Assembly: GCA_000434615.1 (NCBI GenBank)
Contig: FR880819.1
Span: 44,804-52,902, forward strand
Origin: Clostridium sp. CAG:510
GTDB lineage: Bacteria > Bacillota > Clostridia > Lachnospirales > Lachnospiraceae
DNA: 8,099 nt
Direction of reading: 5' to 3'
The translations under genes and the position numbers were made by a program. Positions within the stretch are counted from its first letter, which is position 1. Each line of letters opens with the position of its first letter. Shown in pieces: positions 6,923 through 8,099 of this stretch. A model generated the notes under the pieces. That model ran no database searches, was not told the DNA's origin, and saw only the letters and a program-made list of their open reading frames with translations.

Positions 6923-7857
6923 GGAACGGTAAGGGTGCGTAAAAGCTGGGCGAGCACTTCTTCGGGGGAGCCTAAGACGGATTTCCCTTTGGGCGAAATG
7001 ATAATGCGGTGTGTCAGGACAAACGGTGCCAGAAATTTGATATCATCGGGCAGCACATAGTCCCTGCCGCATAAAACGGCGTAAGCTCTTGCCGTCCGGT
7101 GCAGGGCGAGGGAGCCTCTGGGGCTGACGCCCAGCCGGATGTATTCGGAGTCTCTGGTAGCTTCCGCAAGATTTACAATGTATTCTTCCAGACGGGGGCT
7201 GATATGGATGTGCTCCACCTTTTCTTTCAGCGCCACGATTTCTTCCAGGGAAATGACCGCGGACAGGTTGGCGGGAGCGGCATCCGCGCTTCTTCTGAGA
7301 ATGGCAAGCTCCTCCTCCTTTTCCGGGTAGCCCATGCTGATTTTCATAAGGAAACGGTCCATCTGCGCTTCCGGCAGGTGGTAGGTGCCGTAGGTTTCCA
7401 CAGGGTTCTGGGTAGCAAGCACCATAAAAGGCTGGGGCAGCCGGTAGGTTTTTCCTTCCATGCTGACCTGTCCTTCTTCCATGATTTCCAACAAGGCGGA
7501 CTGCGTTTTGGGAGAGGAACGGTTGATTTCGTCGGCTAACAGAAAATTACAGAAGACAGCGCCTTCCCGGAATTCGGTCTCTCTCGTTGCCGGGTTTATC
7601 ATGGTAAAGCCAGTGATGTCCGACGGCATGACATCGGGGGTAAGCTGCAGACGGTTGAATTTCCCGTTGCAGGAACGTGCCACCGAGGCAACAAGCTGGG
7701 TTTTTCCCACACCGGGAACGTCCTCTATCAGAATGTGGCCGCCCGCCAGCATGGCTGTCAGCAGCAGGGCAATGGAGGTACGTTTGCCGACAATCACCTT
7801 TTCCACATTGTCCATTACGGCGGACAGTTTTTCGTTTTCCATCAGGTTTTCTTCCAT
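6913..7857 (-). CDS. MoxR-family AAA+ ATPase
   Basis: A cytoplasmic AAA+ ATPase of the MoxR group, believed to act as a chaperone or activator for protein complexes; the client here is presumably one of the two downstream gene products. Residues below are numbered from the chosen start (314 aa). Walker A is ILIEDVPGVGKTQ with K52 and T53; Walker B is FLLADEINR with D109 and E110; sensor 1 is ATQNP with N151; the arginine-finger region is EAQMDRF with R168; sensor 2 is SPRGSLAL with R247. All ATPase residues appear intact. The start at 7857 is preferred over the ATG at 7866 (317 aa) because AAAGGA at 7866-7871 lies 8 bases upstream of 7857 but overlaps the outer ATG. It is the first gene of the leftward operon with DUF58 and the transglutaminase-like gene. 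Confidence 0.94.
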   Translation of the reverse strand: MEENLMENEKLSAVMDNVEKVIVGKRTSIALLLTAMLAGGHILIEDVPGVGKTQLVASVARSCNGKFNRLQLTPDVMPSDITGFTMINPATRETEFREGAVFCNFLLADEINRSSPKTQSALLEIMEEGQVSMEGKTYRLPQPFMVLATQNPVETYGTYHLPEAQMDRFLMKISMGYPEKEEELAILRRSADAAPANLSAVISLEEIVALKEKVEHIHISPRLEEYIVNLAEATRDSEYIRLGVSPRGSLALHRTARAYAVLCGRDYVLPDDIKFLAPFVLTHRIIISPKGKSVLGSPEEVLAQLLRTLTVPTE

Positions 7858-7865
7858 TCGGAGCA

Positions 7866-7871
7866 TCCTTT
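7866..7871 (-). promoter_or_regulatory. Ribosome binding site that decides the moxR start
   Basis: Read on the minus strand this is AAAGGA, 8 bases before the ATG at 7857. The alternative upstream ATG (7866-7864) shares a base with it and has no other purine-rich site at usual distance, so the shorter protein is favoured. Confidence 0.65.
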
Positions 7872-7889
7872 CTAAAAGCGTACAGTATC

Positions 7890-7919
7890 AGTATGGACAG
7901 AATACAGAATTTGTTTCAA
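7890..7919 (-). promoter_or_regulatory. Candidate sigma-70-type promoter for the moxR operon
   Basis: On the minus strand TTGAAA (7919-7914) is followed after 18 bases by CATACT (7895-7890), giving 5/6 and 4/6 matches to consensus. It lies about 20 bases upstream of the ribosome binding site. A tandem CAGTATCAGTAT on the plus strand (7883-7894) overlaps the -10. The match is by eye and moderate. Confidence 0.35.
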
Positions 7920-7973
7920 TGTATTCACTCACTTTCTTTCCCGCCTTTTGTTGGTGATGATAAAAGAAATCAA

Positions 7974-8005
7974 TTGTTTTATGTGAGTAGTAGTTATAAC
8001 ATAAC
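7974..8005 (+). promoter_or_regulatory. Candidate promoter with overlapping dyad upstream of the ybaK-like gene
   Basis: TTGTTT at 7974-7979 precedes either TATAAC (7995-8000, 15-base spacer, 5/6 match) or TAACAT (7997-8002, 17-base spacer, 4/6 match). The -10 area coincides with GTTAT-AAC-ATAAC (7993-8005), an inverted repeat that also contains the palindrome GTTATAAC. It could be an operator, or simply an AT-rich promoter. The rest of the 187-base divergent gap holds no gene or terminator that I can see. Confidence 0.3.
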
Positions 8006-8044
8006 CTATGAAAACCAATATGTCAATTTAGAAAGGAAACATTT

Positions 8045-8099
8045 ATGTCAGTAGAAGCTGTTAAATCTTATTTCAGGGAAAAAGGAATGGAAGAGCGGG
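8045..8099 (+). CDS. Start of a YbaK/EbsC-like aminoacyl-tRNA deacylase gene (partial, 3' end outside window)
   Basis: Only 18 codons are visible: MSVEAVKSYFREKGMEER. This resembles the beginning of Clostridial YbaK/EbsC-family proteins, which typically open with an MS-[VI]-E-x-V-x-x-[YF]-F-x-x-x-GMEDR-like helix. That family hydrolyses misacylated tRNA, for example Cys-tRNA(Pro) in the characterised bacterial YbaK. The catalytic part lies beyond the edge, so the call rests on the N-terminus alone. AGGA at 8034-8037 lies 7 bases before the ATG, which supports a real gene. It is divergent from moxR and probably unrelated to that operon. Confidence 0.6.
   Translation, partial: MSVEAVKSYFREKGMEER

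Noticed and set aside
7858..7866. Upstream ATG as the moxR start
   Set aside because: Its first base overlaps the only good ribosome binding site, which is properly spaced for the ATG nine bases further in.
7099..7957. Plus-strand open frames opposite moxR, the longest 165 codons
   Set aside because: They mirror the MoxR coding sequence with its Walker motifs, and I recognise no protein family in their translations.

Overview
The window looks like chromosomal DNA from a Gram-positive Clostridia-type bacterium, most likely Lachnospiraceae-like. The reasons are AGGAGG-type ribosome binding sites, a lipoteichoic-acid-synthase-type membrane sulfatase, a membrane-anchored family 5 cellulase with a cellulose-binding domain, and a MoxR/DUF58/transglutaminase cluster. 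The taxon is inferred from protein character only. No tRNA, rRNA, CRISPR array, insertion sequence, integrase or phage gene was seen, and the coding density is high.

Layout: positions 22-1755 (+) encode an LTA-synthase-like phosphoglycerol transferase with five predicted membrane segments and an extracellular sulfatase-fold domain that keeps the catalytic residues. After a 59-base gap holding a perfect 8-bp hairpin, positions 1815-3458 (+) encode a surface-anchored GH5 endoglucanase with a C-terminal CBM2-like domain. This pair meets, tail to tail and with a 54-base coding overlap, a leftward operon: moxR-type AAA+ ATPase (7857 to 6913), DUF58 protein (6859 to 5657) and a large membrane transglutaminase-like protein (5660 to 3405). 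The last two genes share an ATGA stop/start overlap. A 187-base divergent intergenic region separates moxR from the first 18 codons of a YbaK/EbsC-like aminoacyl-tRNA deacylase gene running off the right edge.

How the genes may work together: MoxR-DUF58-transglutaminase clusters are widespread and thought to form a chaperone-type ATPase plus membrane/extracytoplasmic partners, but their substrate is generally unknown. Every complete gene except moxR encodes a membrane or surface protein, so the window has a cell-envelope theme. A functional link between the + strand pair and the - strand operon is only inference from convergence.

The gene content is ordinary. I see no convincing new system. 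The points worth a second look are small: the convergent coding overlap with two nested hairpins, an in-frame A-AAA-AAG slippery heptamer early in the DUF58 gene, a DUF58 protein that appears to lack the usual metal-binding motif, and short repeats at gene junctions.
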